Shown here: piece after piece, positions 12,650 through 25,574 of the stretch
Layout of the letters: each line of letters begins with the position of its first letter
Position numbering within the stretch: position 1 is the first letter of the stretch
Source: Lunularia cruciata
Lineage: Eukaryota > Streptophyta > Marchantiopsida > Lunulariales > Lunulariaceae
DNA: 64,000 nt
Direction of reading: 5' to 3'
Assembly: GCA_948567375.1 (NCBI GenBank)
Contig: OX419761.1
Span: forward strand, 33,704,243 to 33,768,242
Notes under the pieces: model-generated
The model's database searches: none
Told to the model about the DNA's origin: nothing
The model's input: only the letters and a program-made list of their open reading frames with translations
Position numbers and translations under genes: made by a program

Positions 12650-15600
12650 GAAATTTCTGTCGACTTGATCTACAAGAAATTCAGACTTTAGGGAAAGGAG
12701 CGCAAGCTAAACGTCTTAGATTAGAAGATGCACTTGTAATGGCAGTGTTTAATGGTAGTGTTTAGTGACGATGTTTAATTGGCCGGAGTGTTCGGAAGAC
12801 ATGATTCTTTAGTGTAGGGAATCGTTGATTTACCATGCCATTGGGCTCTGATTGACTCGTGTGTCGGATACTATGATGAGAACAATGTGGAATTCAGCAG
12901 GGAGGCGGAAGACTTCTGACAAAATGATTCCATGCCCATGCCACCCGGAACCAAGGACTCCACTGTCCGAGACTCTGGGTAGGGATTGGTTGCATATCAT
13001 GTGGCCATGTGCATATTGAAAGCTCGAGGCGCGGAATATGTATTGCATTGGCTACAAAATTTCCGAACTATATTCTGTCGAAACCACGTTAGTTGTGGCA
13101 GGGACGAACATGGTATCTTTTATAAAGAAATATTGTGTATTACTGTCAAAACGTGCTCGGTACCAGATTTCGTGTCGTTGATGGTCAGATAAGTCGGATG
13201 ACACAAAATTTATTCTCAGTCGGTCAATCGCAGTCGTCTTCGATCGATCTTTCCAAACCACACCGAACTATCTAACGAGACAAAAGCTTGTCTTGAGCTT
13301 CACCTCCACGAACTCAACGTTGAACTTGAAGTGAACCGATTGGTGCTTACTTGGTTCAAACAGCAGATCCCAATTTCTTAAGAGGCGTGCCATCATCCAC
13401 ATCACGTGAAACTACTTCTCTTGTTAGCCATGTCTGACGTGTGTCGTGCACGGTTTCCTTATGAGAAACAGGGTGGTCTGAACACAACCCAACTTCAATT
13501 TGGTGGATGACTTCAGATTTATAAGCTGGCGTAGACTTTCAAGGAAAGGTTCACGTCTGGGTGCTCATCTCACCCTTGTTTCAGCTAGTGGCCTGTCTAC
13601 CCATGCATATAGGTGCAGTAGATACTCACTCCTCCAATTCGTTATTTAGTCGCTCATCCCGACAAATTAGAATTCAGGACTCAGGGTTCAGTATTGACCA
13701 AACAAAAAAGCATCACTCCCGTAAGTAACAGTCCCAACTGGATTCCTGAAGTAACAGTCCCGTAAGAGGATTCGCATATCCCACTGAAAAGCAATCTCAG
13801 TTAGTTGATAGAGATAGATGTCAGTTGGATTTTTTCGTACAAAGGTAATCCCGATTTGCATTCGGGGAAAACTGAAATCTTAATCGAGCATGGTGAATAA
13901 ATATTGATTTATCCTTACAGAACGCCGTAACATTGACAGCACTACAAGATTAATTCTTAAGACCTTTGCACGCTAGACATTGAGAAATATATGCTTGGAC
14001 GTAGACCAGAGGATTGGCATATCCCATAAAAATTGGAAAGCAATTTGGAGTTAATTTGACAGAGCTACAGTAGATGTCAGTTGGCATTCGTACAAAGATA
14101 GTCCTGAATTGCTTATTGAATTCCAATTTTCACAACATTGAAATCTTCATCAACAATGATAGAGTCTCTGTTACTGTATCCTTCCCAAACGCTGTAACAC
14201 TGACATCACTTATGATTGGTTGTAAACCCCTTTACGTGCTGAACGTTCATATTGTTGGATACAGTTTTGCGCGTGAATCATTTCGGACTACGGTATACTC
14301 AGAGAAGCATTAGCTTCTTTGTTTGTTGATGCTTGATAGATAGGGTTATCGTCTTAAATGAGGAGGTCCACAATCACCGGGTAGATAGTTGGAACAGTTC
14401 AGGATCTGAACACATTCACAAGAACTTATTGGTGAAAAATATCGGGAACTCCTGTAAATGAAATTCAACGCTTACAGACCAGAAAAGCACGACATTAATA
14501 ATGCTGACAGGGTACACTTGCAATCTTAATCGACGTTTATAGCATAAGCCAGGTTCGACTAGTCTCTTCGGTTGCTCGAGAGTCCAAACACATTAAAGCT
14601 TAGGAGTGTCCGATTCACGTGTCATATTTATTGTGCAAAAGGTGTCTGTACATGTCTCCTTTACCTTTGACTTCACAAGGACTTCCCTTTTCCACATTTA
14701 TTTTTCCTTTAGCCAGTTCCATGCTCAAGAGAGATTGATCTTCAGTTACAGACTGCATTGTGTTGTTGCCAGGACGCTGTCAGGCTTAGAGTTGTTGCAT
14801 TCATCCAGCTGCTGCATCCAATTGCGACCACAGCTGAGTCTACAGGATTTCGGTCAAAGGCGTGGCTACCTTCATGTCGAGTCGTCATTGTTCTGCAATA
14901 CGTGCTCGATATCTGCGACTGCAATGCGCGGCCAAACTGATTTCTTCCTATCTCCTCTACGTACCAAAAACTCATTATAAAAACTAATTCGTTCTGGTTT
15001 TCTAACCAAGTCTAATCAAATTTGTATGCGCTTGCTGAATTGCGTGTAGCACAATGTGCCAGACTGACTCGTATTCAACCACCAGAAAGTTAAAAGAAAG
15101 AGTCTATCAGACTGCAGGGTCTCTTCTATGTGGCAGGTGTAGACCTCCCCAAGAGCTGAGGGGCCCAAAGGTACGGTGTCACACCCTTGGGGATAAACTC
15201 GGCTACCTGAACTCTTGTGAAAATTCGGGGATGTGAAATTCTTGTCCATCTTTATTTGCCTGGCATGAAATGTTCTACGGCTGAAAGTATCATAATGTGT
15301 ACAGTTACGGCTCCAGATTCCAGACCTTCCTCTTGCTCTTTTCCAGGCATGATCCTCCGGACACATGTACAGTACCTTCGAGGATCCTCAAGATCGACTT
15401 AAGATGCTCAAACGTTATAGAACTTAAGTACAGCAAAATCTGATTGTATATGTCCCTGATATGCCGAATCTCCCTTACATTAACCATTAAACAGTACTTC
15501 TCTTTCTATTGTATACACAATAAGAGGACGTATCTTCAGCTGCGCATATCTCAGAACTTGCCATCGACGGAGGTACAACATGTGTGAAAGTAGTGCAAAT

Positions 15601-16640
15601 GATGTCACAGATTTTGCGGTTGAGGTCCTAGTGGTGTGGCCCTAGGAAGTGAGTAGATTCACTCTCCGAAAACTGACTGTACCAGGAATCACGAAAGAAC
15701 TGGAAACATAATTAAACAACGTTATCGATGAACAGTCCTAACAGTTTTGGGAGTTCAGAAGTTGAACAGGCCGGGACATTTACTGTTGGTCCTTAGATCC
15801 TTCTAAAATATAGTGCAAGTTTTCTTTATGCCAAGTTGCTCTTACCGGATATGTCATAGTATTAAATCGAAATCGCTTCTAAACGCATATATGGGCCAAA
15901 TGCTAAATACTGGGAGACCCGTGGCAACGGGGTCATTCTCTGTCCTCGAAAACTGCACAAAAGAAAAACCCAGGTATTTCTCGGGTGGATATACCCCGCG
16001 TGAATAGCGATCACATACGAGGAAATGCCTGAACGCTGCGCTAGAAATAGAAGGAAGTAACTTCTAGGAGGCCTTTCAAATCCCTGCTACGTTTTACGCG
16101 TTGATTCTCGTATTAAAGATCTCGAGAATGAGTATGAATAGACGACAAAATCTAAAAATGTAGTGCCGGGAACAAAATCACCCTGTCAGGAATCCTCTGG
16201 TATTTGGAGTAACTACTACAATGCTTCTTGACACTGAAGGCACAACTCTCAAACGCCGCGGCAAACAGACATAGTTAGTTCTCTAACGTGTATGCTAGAC
16301 GGCACAGCGCTAGCTCATGTTCATGGAAGCCTTACTTACATATACCGAGAAATGGCTGCATGTTAGACTCTTGAGTGTGAACCAACAGAACTCAAAAGTT
16401 TAGTACATTGCGCGCCAAGCTAAAGGTACTACTACAGTAGTATCTAGTTGCAATGGTATTCAAACTTTGGAGTTAACTGAACCTAGTGAGGGCCTCCTCA
16501 ATCATCACAAATACCTTGTGGTCCTGCATGTCCTTCCATATCTTCACTCGATTCCTTCTGGCTCAGTATATTTTTTGGGACTGGTGCACCGTAGTCTTTT
16601 CAAAAGCATTAGATGGACTGTTTGTAAAGTCTATTGAGGT
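12650..16640. other. Non-coding stretch without recognised genes
   Basis: Short chance-like reading frames are scattered over both strands and none matches a family I know. The only structure seen is the diverged tandem duplication at 13765-14256. Composition is less AT-rich than the first 10 kb. Confidence 0.5.
13765..14256 (+). repeat. Diverged tandem duplication, two units of about 245 bp
   Basis: The segment starting agaggattcgcatatccca at 13765 recurs as agaggattggcatatccca at 14008. Shared blocks follow in the same order: gatgtcagttgg, ttcgtacaaag, a block with gaaatctt, cgctgtaac or cgccgtaac with acattgaca, and a cctttgcacg/cctttacgtg end. Many substitutions and small indels separate the two, so the duplication is old. 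No coding content is visible. Confidence 0.8.
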
Positions 16641-16644
16641 GTTG

Positions 16645-16810
16645 GTTGTGATGTAACACACGAGCCAAGTAGTACACTCCGAAGGAAAAAGAAAGAGAAT
16701 AGAAAAAGAATCCAAGGCACCAAGAAGTGCAAAAAGGGAGAACTAGCACGAGGCCCAAAGAGAAAGGGCTAAAACCCCATGCAGAACTACGGGCCCCATG
16801 TAATCCCTCT
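16645..16810 (-). mobile_element. 3'-end repeat family B, probable LINE tail
   Basis: On the minus strand this reads as a pyrimidine-rich, pol-less tail with the blocks gggttttagccctttctctt, gggcctcgtgct, cctttttgcacttcttgg and ctttctttttccttcgg, ending near a gtgtactac block. The same blocks recur in both orientations at 21720-21995. A pyrimidine-rich 3' end repeated at separate loci resembles a LINE 3' untranslated region, but no coding part is attached, so the class is inference. Confidence 0.5.
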
Positions 16811-17051
16811 GTCTGCGCAAGCTTCAATCTAGGTTCTTCAAGCTTCTAAGTGACTCACGAATAAGAAGCAAAGTATCACGTAACGAAGTGGAGCGTTCTG
16901 TTCTTTCCTCCTTCCTTTCTCTTGTCTGTAAAGTCCCTGTTCGCCAACCACAAACATTTACAGCACTGTATGTATCTATCGCGCACAGATTCAGACTACC
17001 GCAGGAAAACATCTTACTGTGCAAGACAATAATTTATTTTTGTTTTTATTA

Positions 17052-17130
17052 ACACATGAAGGATGGGTAGACCCATCAAGAAGAAGCCGTACAAGAGAGA
17101 GACAAAAGAGATAAAATGGTACTAGATTCC
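17052..17130 (-). mobile_element. LINE family A 3' tail fragment
   Basis: The stretch gaaggatgggtagacccatc (from 17057), then agccgtacaagagagagaca and a taaaatgg block, matches the tail of the LINE at 10930-11050. It has no coding part. It sits just ahead of a second tail copy in the same orientation at 17143. Confidence 0.75.
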
Positions 17131-17229
17131 AATTGACAAGAATTGAGACAAGGGCGACCGCGAAGAAAAAACGAAGGACGGGAAGACCCCATCAAGCCGT
17201 ACAAAGCAGAGATGAAAAATTGACAAGAA
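17131..17229 (-). mobile_element. Very short LINE family A insertion with 12-bp target-site duplication
   Basis: A family A tail of about 65 bases, running from gggcgaccgcg (17152) through gaaggacgggaagacccc to agccgtacaaagcagaga, lies inside a 75-base segment (17143-17217). It is flanked by the direct repeat aattgacaagaa at 17131-17142 and 17218-17229. Exact flanking repeats and a preserved 3' end with the 5' end lost are the signature of target-primed reverse transcription that stopped early. Confidence 0.75.
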
Positions 17230-20200
17230 CCACACTTAACGTTAGGCCCTACGGACCCGATGCAAGAAGAATCATGTCAGGAACCCGCTGAATCCACGAC
17301 CTGCCACAGGTTTTCTCGTTTTCAAAGCACGTCTGACCGTAGATGTTGGCGAGTTCTATCGCGTTCCTTTGTGCCAAGTATAGAACTGTACATTTGAGGG
17401 CATATTTGGCCGGTTATCAAAAGTAGCGAGAGGGTAGCGGGTGGAAAGTACCATAAGGCATGCGATACGATGCGACTTGGAGAACTCGCAGGTTCCTTGT
17501 ACGCAGCTTTCTAGTATGGTCTCCGGATGGACACGAGTGGATGAACATCGCTAGTGTACCGCGCAAGTGTGATAAGTGAGGGTTGACACAAATAGCATAC
17601 AGTATGCTCATTGAACTTCGATAAGATCACGTGACGCACGTGATTCTTGAACCACAACGCCACAGGGGACAGGTAATAACTTCTCACCCAGGCTGGAGTG
17701 ATAAACGAGACTTGGGACGGAGTGGGTGTACTTAGAGTCAAGACTTAGCCAATGGTTCCTCCTGCTCAATGGTTCCTTAACTCAACTCGCATTTCGTGAA
17801 ACCCTAGTTCCCTTTCCCTGGACCGTTAACTTTTGAGTTGGGCCCCGCCAAGTCATAGGCAAGACAGATATAATAGCACTGTACATTTGATGTGGCCTTG
17901 GCAATATTGCTGAACATGGTCTCTTGACAGACGCATTCTATGCATGCCGGTACCGTAAATTGCATGCCGAGGCCGTGGACCCAGGTGATTTTTACATATC
18001 TTGAACGGGAGACATAGTTCCCGTTTCGTTTCTACTTTCCTTCCCGTTGACACAATATTGGTTTATTGGAGTTCGACTTCGCTTCTATGCACGGAGTTCT
18101 TTTAAGATAAAAATGACTCTTGATGGGAATGGTACCCAGAACAAGGTGGTACAGCAGCACTGAGCCCCATTGAATTTTTGCAGAGTTCCGTACGAATGAA
18201 GTGATATCCCCGCCTCCCTCTCCCCGTTCTTAACTTTTCTCAGCCAATATCAATCGATGTTTTGCAACTCTAGTTCGCTGTTGATCTTAGGTGTAGTCGT
18301 CACATAATCTGATGGATTCTGGAGAGCTTGAAAGTGACAAAAGGTACCGATGAAAGTATGGAAGTAAGCCCTAACCTCTAAGTTCCCTGGACTTCAGAGG
18401 ACGTGTGCCACTTATGTGGCATTTAACCTGCTTGGCCCATACTGGTGGGCTGAGCACTGGAGATGTCACCGACCTTGTATGCCGCCTCTACAAAATTTCT
18501 AAGCAAGAGCTGGGTAATCCTTCCGCGTTTATCGCAGAAATGGATCTACAGATCCCGATGAAACCGACTCGTTCCAACTGCAACCACTTCTCAAGACTGC
18601 GTGCGGGCGCCCCTCGCTTGGGCCTCTGAATACTTTTAATGTCTGACGGGCTCCGCGATTGTTATCCTTTGTAAACAGCTTCTGGAGTGGATTTTGTTAG
18701 AATCGCTACTTTTTGGTAATTCCATGTTCTAAAACATGGACGTACAATTATTATGACCGATTGACAACATCCTCCCAGATTCACTCCCTCGACGTTAAGC
18801 CTACTTACCAGGATTTGAAGAGCTGTTTCTTTTTGTCTCAGGCCTGCATATCCGCGGCATTGTCAATTGCGGGCCCCACCTTCAAGAATTGAATAGAGCA
18901 AAGATCAGTACAATTGCTGCTACAGAAGAACTGTCAGTCGTCTATTGGCAGAGCAAATTTTAGAAGCTTAAGACAGTAGTACATTGTGGACCCCGACGTT
19001 CGCAGCTAGGAAGGACCTGAGCCAATATTTGATGCTTTCCTTCACGGCCGGGGCCCTCCGTTCTGAAAATTAAGATCAGATACCAAGCCAATTGGCAATA
19101 TGACGGGTATAGATCGACCTGCTTACGCATGAAACCACGTACGACACCAGTTTCTGAATATTACTAGTCAACTGGAGCCTTTTCCTTCTCATGCGACGAG
19201 ATCCCCGCTTCTTTAAAAAGTAATGTGAAGAGTTCTATCGTCTTGTCTCGCCTTAAACGGCAGAATATTAGAATGACGGTAGATAACTGGAAATAAGGTG
19301 GACGCGTTGGTCGGTGGAGTGGGAGCCTGCTGAAACATTTTGGCGTGCAAACCACTAATGTCCCCTGAGAAGTTGCACTCCGCAGTAATTCAAACGAAAT
19401 GATTCTTATCTATACCTTTGGCCCCATATATAGGAAGTCCGCCCGCGTACGACTCAATCTCGTTTCGGCTTGCACATACGTTTTGGTGGTCAGCAATAGC
19501 CGTTCTTCGAAAAAGATGGAAGGAACTTGAAGTGAAGTGGAAGATGCGAATTTTCCTGATCACATTCTCGGGTGTAAAATATAAAATGTGAACCTAAGTT
19601 GCATGCATGCACGAAGGCGGGATTAAACGTTCTTCTATAATGCAAAGAGACCGATCCTGATGAGATTTACACGTTGGTTACTTGAGGCAAGCGTCGTACT
19701 GTCTACAATCTAATACATGGCATCGTGGAATGAAGCCGACCTCGGTGCCAGAATTACCTTTGGCAAACTTACTACGGCGCGCTTCTCTAAACAGAAAATG
19801 CAAATGAAGAAATCGACTTTTTTACGAACATTTTCAAAGCAGTTGCAAACATATCCAACTCAGCTTTTCCAATCTCCTTGTCTCATGCTTTACAAGCCAG
19901 ATTATAGTGGACCATAGATACTGCATGGTATTTCGTGCTCGTTTCTCGTGCTATCCTAAAGGACTTGGTGGTGGCACTTTGTACCTGTACATGAGCACTG
20001 CTGCAATAGCGACGAACACATTTCTATTATAAGCTTTCAGCATTTCAAATTTAGGAGACGGAAACTACTTGATGAAAAGGCAAAAGAGGATCAAGGGCCT
20101 CGGGATCGCTGGATACATGTACTATATGAGGTCGTAACTGTCATCTTTTCTCGCCTACGCTCTGTTTTGACGAAAAGTCACCTATTCATGATTCGTCACA

Positions 20201-21690
20201 CGTAAAACTCGCAGGACAACGACAAATGTATTAGCTAATGGCGAAGAAAATTCTTTAGTATATGACATATAAAAATTTCGCACTGTAGAATTCTGCTTCT
20301 GAAATGCAATCAAATCCATAGAGGTTACGGGTGTCTCGAAATTGTGGTGGCGACCATATTCCCGCGATAAGGTCGGCTGTGCCGTCCAAGGCTTTGTTCG
20401 AGGCCATGGTTAGGTGGCGACCACCACCACCACCACCACTTTTATGACGCTAAAGTCGTCTCAAAAACGGCAGCGAAGTGATGCTTCCACGAGCAAGATC
20501 GTTGGCGGTTTACCCGGTCATCTGATTTGCGTAACAGCCTATCGAAGGTACAGGTGATGAAACGATCTCGATAACGTGGAGCTTTAACAGTGGAAGCACA
20601 TCAGTCGATCCACGTCGTCCATGCCGTCCACGAACGCCAACTGCGTCCAACAATTTAGTTTGTCATCGGAAACGAGAAAATCTTTTTAGCTCGCCTATCT
20701 TGTCAATATAATTTACTGTACTTTTCTGTCTAATCTAATATAATCAACTCATAAAATCCTTGCGTATTATACAGTTAATCATGTGGTACAGTTAGTATCA
20801 TCCATTTCTCAGTCATCATGAGTACCTAGCTTATGGAAATGAGAAGAGGTGACTAATGAATTGAAAGAAAGTGAATTACAGAAAGTTCGGTCGATATGAA
20901 TCGTGAATCATCACTGGCAGCACATAAAGTCAGGAGTATGGATACGCTACACGTGGCTTTCAAGGGAGAAAGGAGGCATTCAGATTCGAAGAGAAAAAGG
21001 GACATTAAACTGAAAGGGTATCCACCTACAAGAGTGTAATATTTTATGGAGAACGCCCTTTCATTAGATCAATAAATGCAAATAAAACGATGAGGGCAGA
21101 AAAAAATAGTACATACAGCAACAAAAGAGATGCGGGCTCTCATTGACAAGATTTTAATTTGGAATCTGAATAAAGTACAAGTCTAAAATCTAGAGAGGAG
21201 TAGCAGAACTAGACAACTTTAGAGGAGCCGTCCTTGTTAATAAGACAATCAAGTACTCGACATTCTACACGGGTATAGAAATCCAGAGAGACCCTTTTCA
21301 TCCACCTAGGTAATATGAACCAATCTCTACTCTAGGAAGAGCTTTACATATTGTCTCTTCCTCTGGTAGAAGGGATGGCCTTTGTGAGATGGGGCAGGAA
21401 CTCTTCCACATCCAACCCCTGTACTCAGATTCTAGAGAAATACATTGAGCGCTACTTTTTAGAACGTTTGTCGCTATGTTTACATATCTACACTACTCCT
21501 TGCAAGTTATAGGGTAAACACCGCTTCTCACAAAATTCTCTACCAGTTCCATGAAAGAAAGAGATAATACATATGGAATATTGTTGGTTAAAGAATGATG
21601 GTTAGATCTGCAATTTGCCCAACAGTGATTATAGTAAGAGAAGTCCCCCGACAAATCCAATCGAGCCACCAAAGGGGCTGTTGTACACCG
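17230..21690. other. Non-coding stretch without recognised genes
   Basis: No reading frame here resembles a known protein. A short (ACC)n microsatellite lies at about 20421-20439. I see no RNA gene or other repeat family. Confidence 0.5.
20421..20439 (+). repeat. (ACC)n microsatellite
   Basis: About six uninterrupted trinucleotide copies follow ggtggcga. It is not in a recognisable gene. Confidence 0.9.
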
Positions 21691-21719
21691 TTCAAGACTA
21701 GACTTGAGTTGGCTTCCCT

Positions 21720-21995
21720 CTTCTTAACTTCATTCATTGGTGTTTCATTGGTGTTTGTTGTTAGCGTGCTTGTTCCCCAAGGATACCTTCGGGCTCTCTT
21801 GTTTCTTTTTTGGGTGCTTGGGGCTGGTGGGCCTCGTGCTCTCTTTTTCCTTTCCCCACTTGGTTGTACCTTGTACTCCTTGCCACTCCCTTTCGGGGTA
21901 TTTTATATATAATACCCCAAAGGAAAGAGAAGAAGGAGTACAGGGCCTAAAAAGTGCACAAAAGAAGATGGAGTCGAGAAAGGCAAAACCCTAAG
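21720..21995. mobile_element. Two family B tails arranged head to head
   Basis: The left half (about 21720-21905) reads forward with gggcctcgtgctctcttttt, ttgtactcctt and cctttcggggtatt. The right half (about 21908-21995) holds the same blocks reversed: aataccccaaagg, aaggagtacagggcct, aaagtgcacaaaag and gcaaaaccctaagc. The junction forms a 14-base imperfect palindrome around ttatata. The blocks match the family B copy at 16645-16810. Two opposite insertions at one spot or an inverted duplication would both explain it. Confidence 0.6.
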
Positions 21996-21999
21996 CTGG

Positions 22000-23950
22000 C
22001 AAAACCAAAATAATCATAGTCTAGATCTAAAAAATGTATAACTGGATTTACTTCTTATATAAACTAGAATACCAATAAACTACCAAAATATTACTTAAGG
22101 TCATTGTGAGTTAAAACTCATCCCATCGTTTGGAAGATTAAGAAACCGACAGGGTTGCCTCGGAAGACTTTTTTCGTCCTAGACTTTAGAACCAATTGTA
22201 CATACAAGTTTAGTAGATTCACAAGTGATTCGAAAAGTAGACAATATATCTTATCATAGTAAAACAAGACAAAAACATAGTGTCCGAGATTCATATGCTC
22301 GTAATGCTAGGATACTACTATCCCTAGTCAAGTCCGAAGAATTAAGAACACCAACTGGCAGGAAGTAATCATGATATCTCGTTTCTTGCCGGTGGGTGTT
22401 CATACAATAGTACCATACTTTGGCCCCTCCGAGTAAGATTAGCTACCACTCTGCACAAAATCGTTACACTGACTGCTTGAAAATGAGTTATTCGATGTTA
22501 ATCCTTGTCGCTGTCTGTTATGTTCATTTCTGTCTGATGACCTCATGCTCACAGTGTGCACTACGTGTGATATGTGTACGTTCTATCTCATATAGTAGCA
22601 ATAATAGGAAGAATATATGGATTATAGTTATATGAGGATTATATAGTGTATAACTTACGTCTGATACTACGAACTATGGCTATAATATTAACACAAATAT
22701 TGTGCCGCTCTATTTTTATTTCAGGAAAGGGGGCACGTATTAAGTGTCAGTCAGAGGGAGGACATACTTTTAGGCATCAAATTGGCAATATATCTTGTGA
22801 CGTAGTCAAAATCAACACTAGGAATCATCCGAACCTCATCACAAGCTTCCAGAATCTATCTGTGGATGATTGCTGAACGCAACAACGTTTATGCAATTGG
22901 CAAAACGTGTAAAGAACAACTTTAAACACAGCTCATGTCGCGTAAAGATTCCTCGCATAATTGAATTTAAATGTTTGCAATTTTTGATTGAAAAGACCTC
23001 TGTTTCAGTACCTAAAGCTGATGAGCCATTAGCAGTAACTGCACTAGTATAGCAGCAATAAAGTTTTAGAACCATAATGATAATGATTCTAGCAAGTAAG
23101 CCAATGGAAAATGTAGAATCTGAGCTGTACATTTAACAACTTAAGGAGTTGATAAAATAAAACATGAGTATAGTGTCGTCATTTTTGAATTGGGTTCTAA
23201 AGGGAAGTTCAGACACTTAACTTAACTTTATTTGTTCGTTGGTCCGAGGTGTTTCTTCTAAGGTTTAAACTTAAATTTATAACATCTGCAAATAAACTTT
23301 ATGTACAGTGTGTGCATTTGCTTCAAATCTAAACTTCATCAGATTGATGTAGCTGTTTGCAAAAGGTGATCTTATAACTTATTCATTTAGTACTTCAAAA
23401 TCATGAATCACCGAACATGCATGACGTAGTTATTGGAATTTCAAGGTAGGTTATTTAAAAGACAATTATGATGCCCCTAGTGAGGAAAGGAGAAATACCG
23501 TGCTCATGTCATTGTATGGCTATCCCTCTTTCAAAGAGTATATCAATTGCCCGCCAAAGTGTCAATTTGAAAGTGCATCTTCAGTCCAAGGGACCATGTT
23601 AATGAGAAAATTAAAATCTGGTCTCTTTAAACTATGATCAGTTGACAATGTGAGAGTATGAGGATGATTGTATAGAACATGAACAGGAGTGCTCCAGGAA
23701 CTATAAACTCTCCATATCACTGAAATGGTGACAAAGAGAAAACGGAAAGTACCGTATTGGTCAGAGTAACTTTGGCCACATACTACAACCTCAATGTCGA
23801 GTAACCTAAACTCCACAACTTCTTAGACTATATTCATCATCAGTAAGAGGTACATAATCGAAGTGAGGCAGTTCAGCTGCAAGGCTCCGTTAAGTGAAAG
23901 TGAACATTTATTTGAAAACCTGTCAATTATCATTTAATTTTATTAGTGCG
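22000..23950. other. Non-coding stretch without recognised genes
   Basis: Only short reading frames that look random are present, on both strands. No repeat or RNA gene was recognised. Confidence 0.5.
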
Positions 23951-24436
23951 ATTTGCATAGCGGATATCTTAGGTGCGATAGTACAAATTTCTCATATAGA
24001 TTCTATTGGAGTTTAGCCCCATGTTACTTTTTTCTTTTCCTTGTAGAGTTTGATGAGGTCTTCTCATCCTTTGTTTGTTTTGCGCGGTCGCCTTTCATTA
24101 ATTATAGATTCTATTTGGGCTTAGCCCCATGTTACTTTTTTTTTCCCTCCCTCGTACGGTTTGATGGGGTCTTCTCGTCTTTTGTTTCTTTTGCGCGGTC
24201 GCCTTTCATTAATTATAGATTCTATTGGGGCTTAGCCCCAGGTTACCTTTTTTTTTCTCTCCCTTGTACGGTTTGATGGGGTCTTCTCATCCTACAGTTT
24301 TCTTGCGCGGTCGCCTTTCATTAATTATAGATTATATTGGGGCTTAGCCCCAGGTTACCTTTTTTTCTCTCCCTTGTACGGGTTTGATGGAGTCTTCTCA
24401 TATTCGTTTATCCTGCGCGGTCGCCTTTCATTATAA
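23951..24436 (+). mobile_element. LINE family A, 5' truncated, with 3' tail repeated four times
   Basis: The first bases (about 23951-23998) match the last coding codons of the LINE at 10930-12640, with tgcatagc, ggatatcttaggtgc and atttctcatatagattctat. The 3' tail follows in four tandem units beginning with tatagatt at 23995, 24103, 24214 and 24326 (periods 108, 111 and 112). Each unit carries a ggcttagcccca-like block, a T-rich run, tacggtttgatgg, cttctc and gcgcggtcgcctttcatta. Only the first unit is preceded by coding sequence, so the tail itself was multiplied. No clear target-site duplication was found. Confidence 0.85.
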
Positions 24437-24914
24437 TAATCGTTTAACTTAGTACTCAATATCACCGAAGTCATCGCGTCAAAGATCACAAGAACATAAG
24501 TCTGCTTCGATTTTTCAAATCATCAAAATTAGGAGTACTACAATCTTCAACGTGTTATCATATCCATGCATGACACATTGTCATTTACAATATTTCACTA
24601 TATTCTGGCATGAAATTATGTTAGTGCTTATCCATACATGAGCTTGATGCCGCTACGGAAGAAACGAAAATACTAATTAAAGCATCCGTTTCCTGCAAAT
24701 TATCTTACATTTTTCTGTGTATTTTCTCTAATCATATGGATCAGATACACAATCATATATAAGTGTTGAAAACTGACGTATACAGTTATAATTATTATCA
24801 TCAATCGACTACTGAAAACAGAGAAGAGTTTTAGAAATGCTCAGGTATGTCTTACGCTCCTGGAGGTTACTTTTGCGAGGCACAATTCCATGTTCTATAG
24901 CTAGTTGAGATAAA

Positions 24915-24932
24915 ACTCTCTATATATAGACC
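24915..24932 (+). promoter_or_regulatory. TATA-like box
   Basis: The sequence ctctatatatagacc is a good match to a plant TATA box. No recognisable gene follows, so its function is doubtful. Confidence 0.2.
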
Positions 24933-25546
24933 ACTCTTTTCTTACTGGAACTCAGTCGCGGTCCGAGTTTGAGTTCCCACTGACAGTGCCTACGCGGTTC
25001 ATCGGAGGAAGAAGAGGGGGATTCCTGTTCAGAACTCTCGTGATGGGGTTGTAAAAATTCCTCTTATCCAAGCTTTGAAATTTCTAAATTCTGTGTTTTG
25101 GAGCCTTGAATAAGACATGCAAGAAATTGTGTTGAAGTTTACAATTTCCTTTCAGTGACATGCATATGGTGCATGCAAAAGCCAGTTGGGGGAGTAATTT
25201 TCATGCCATGCGTGAAGTGGGAAAAGAGGGGATACTGCTCTACTGGAGGAAAAGTACAATGGTATCTTGCTGATATTGTAGGATCATGAAGAGTCCTTTT
25301 GCGATAAGATTGTTTCTTTCTTTATCATATGTTCAGGAGGAGAGGAAAATATCCTCTATGCAAGACAATCCAAACGTAGGTTAGATACATGCAAACACAC
25401 GGGTGAAGGACTTGTATTGATAGCAGAGTTTTGGAAGGATGGAAAGGGAATTCGTCGAAATGTCCATAATCTAACCTTACTTCTGTCAGATGACTCACAG
25501 CATTTTATTTTACGACGCTACAGTGTATGGGTGTTCTATGCATTGA

Positions 25547-25574
25547 CACGGCACTTGTATTGACAAGTGCCGTG
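25547..25574. repeat. Perfect hairpin, 12-bp arms, 4-base loop
   Basis: The arm cacggcacttgt (25547-25558) is followed by attg and then its exact reverse complement (25563-25574). Confidence 0.9.

Noticed and set aside
14606-14980. 124-codon frame with two overlapping frames on both strands
   Set aside because: Overlapping open frames in three registers point to chance lack of stops.
23953-24276. 107-codon repetitive frame
   Set aside because: It is the LINE 3' tail array read in one frame, not a gene.
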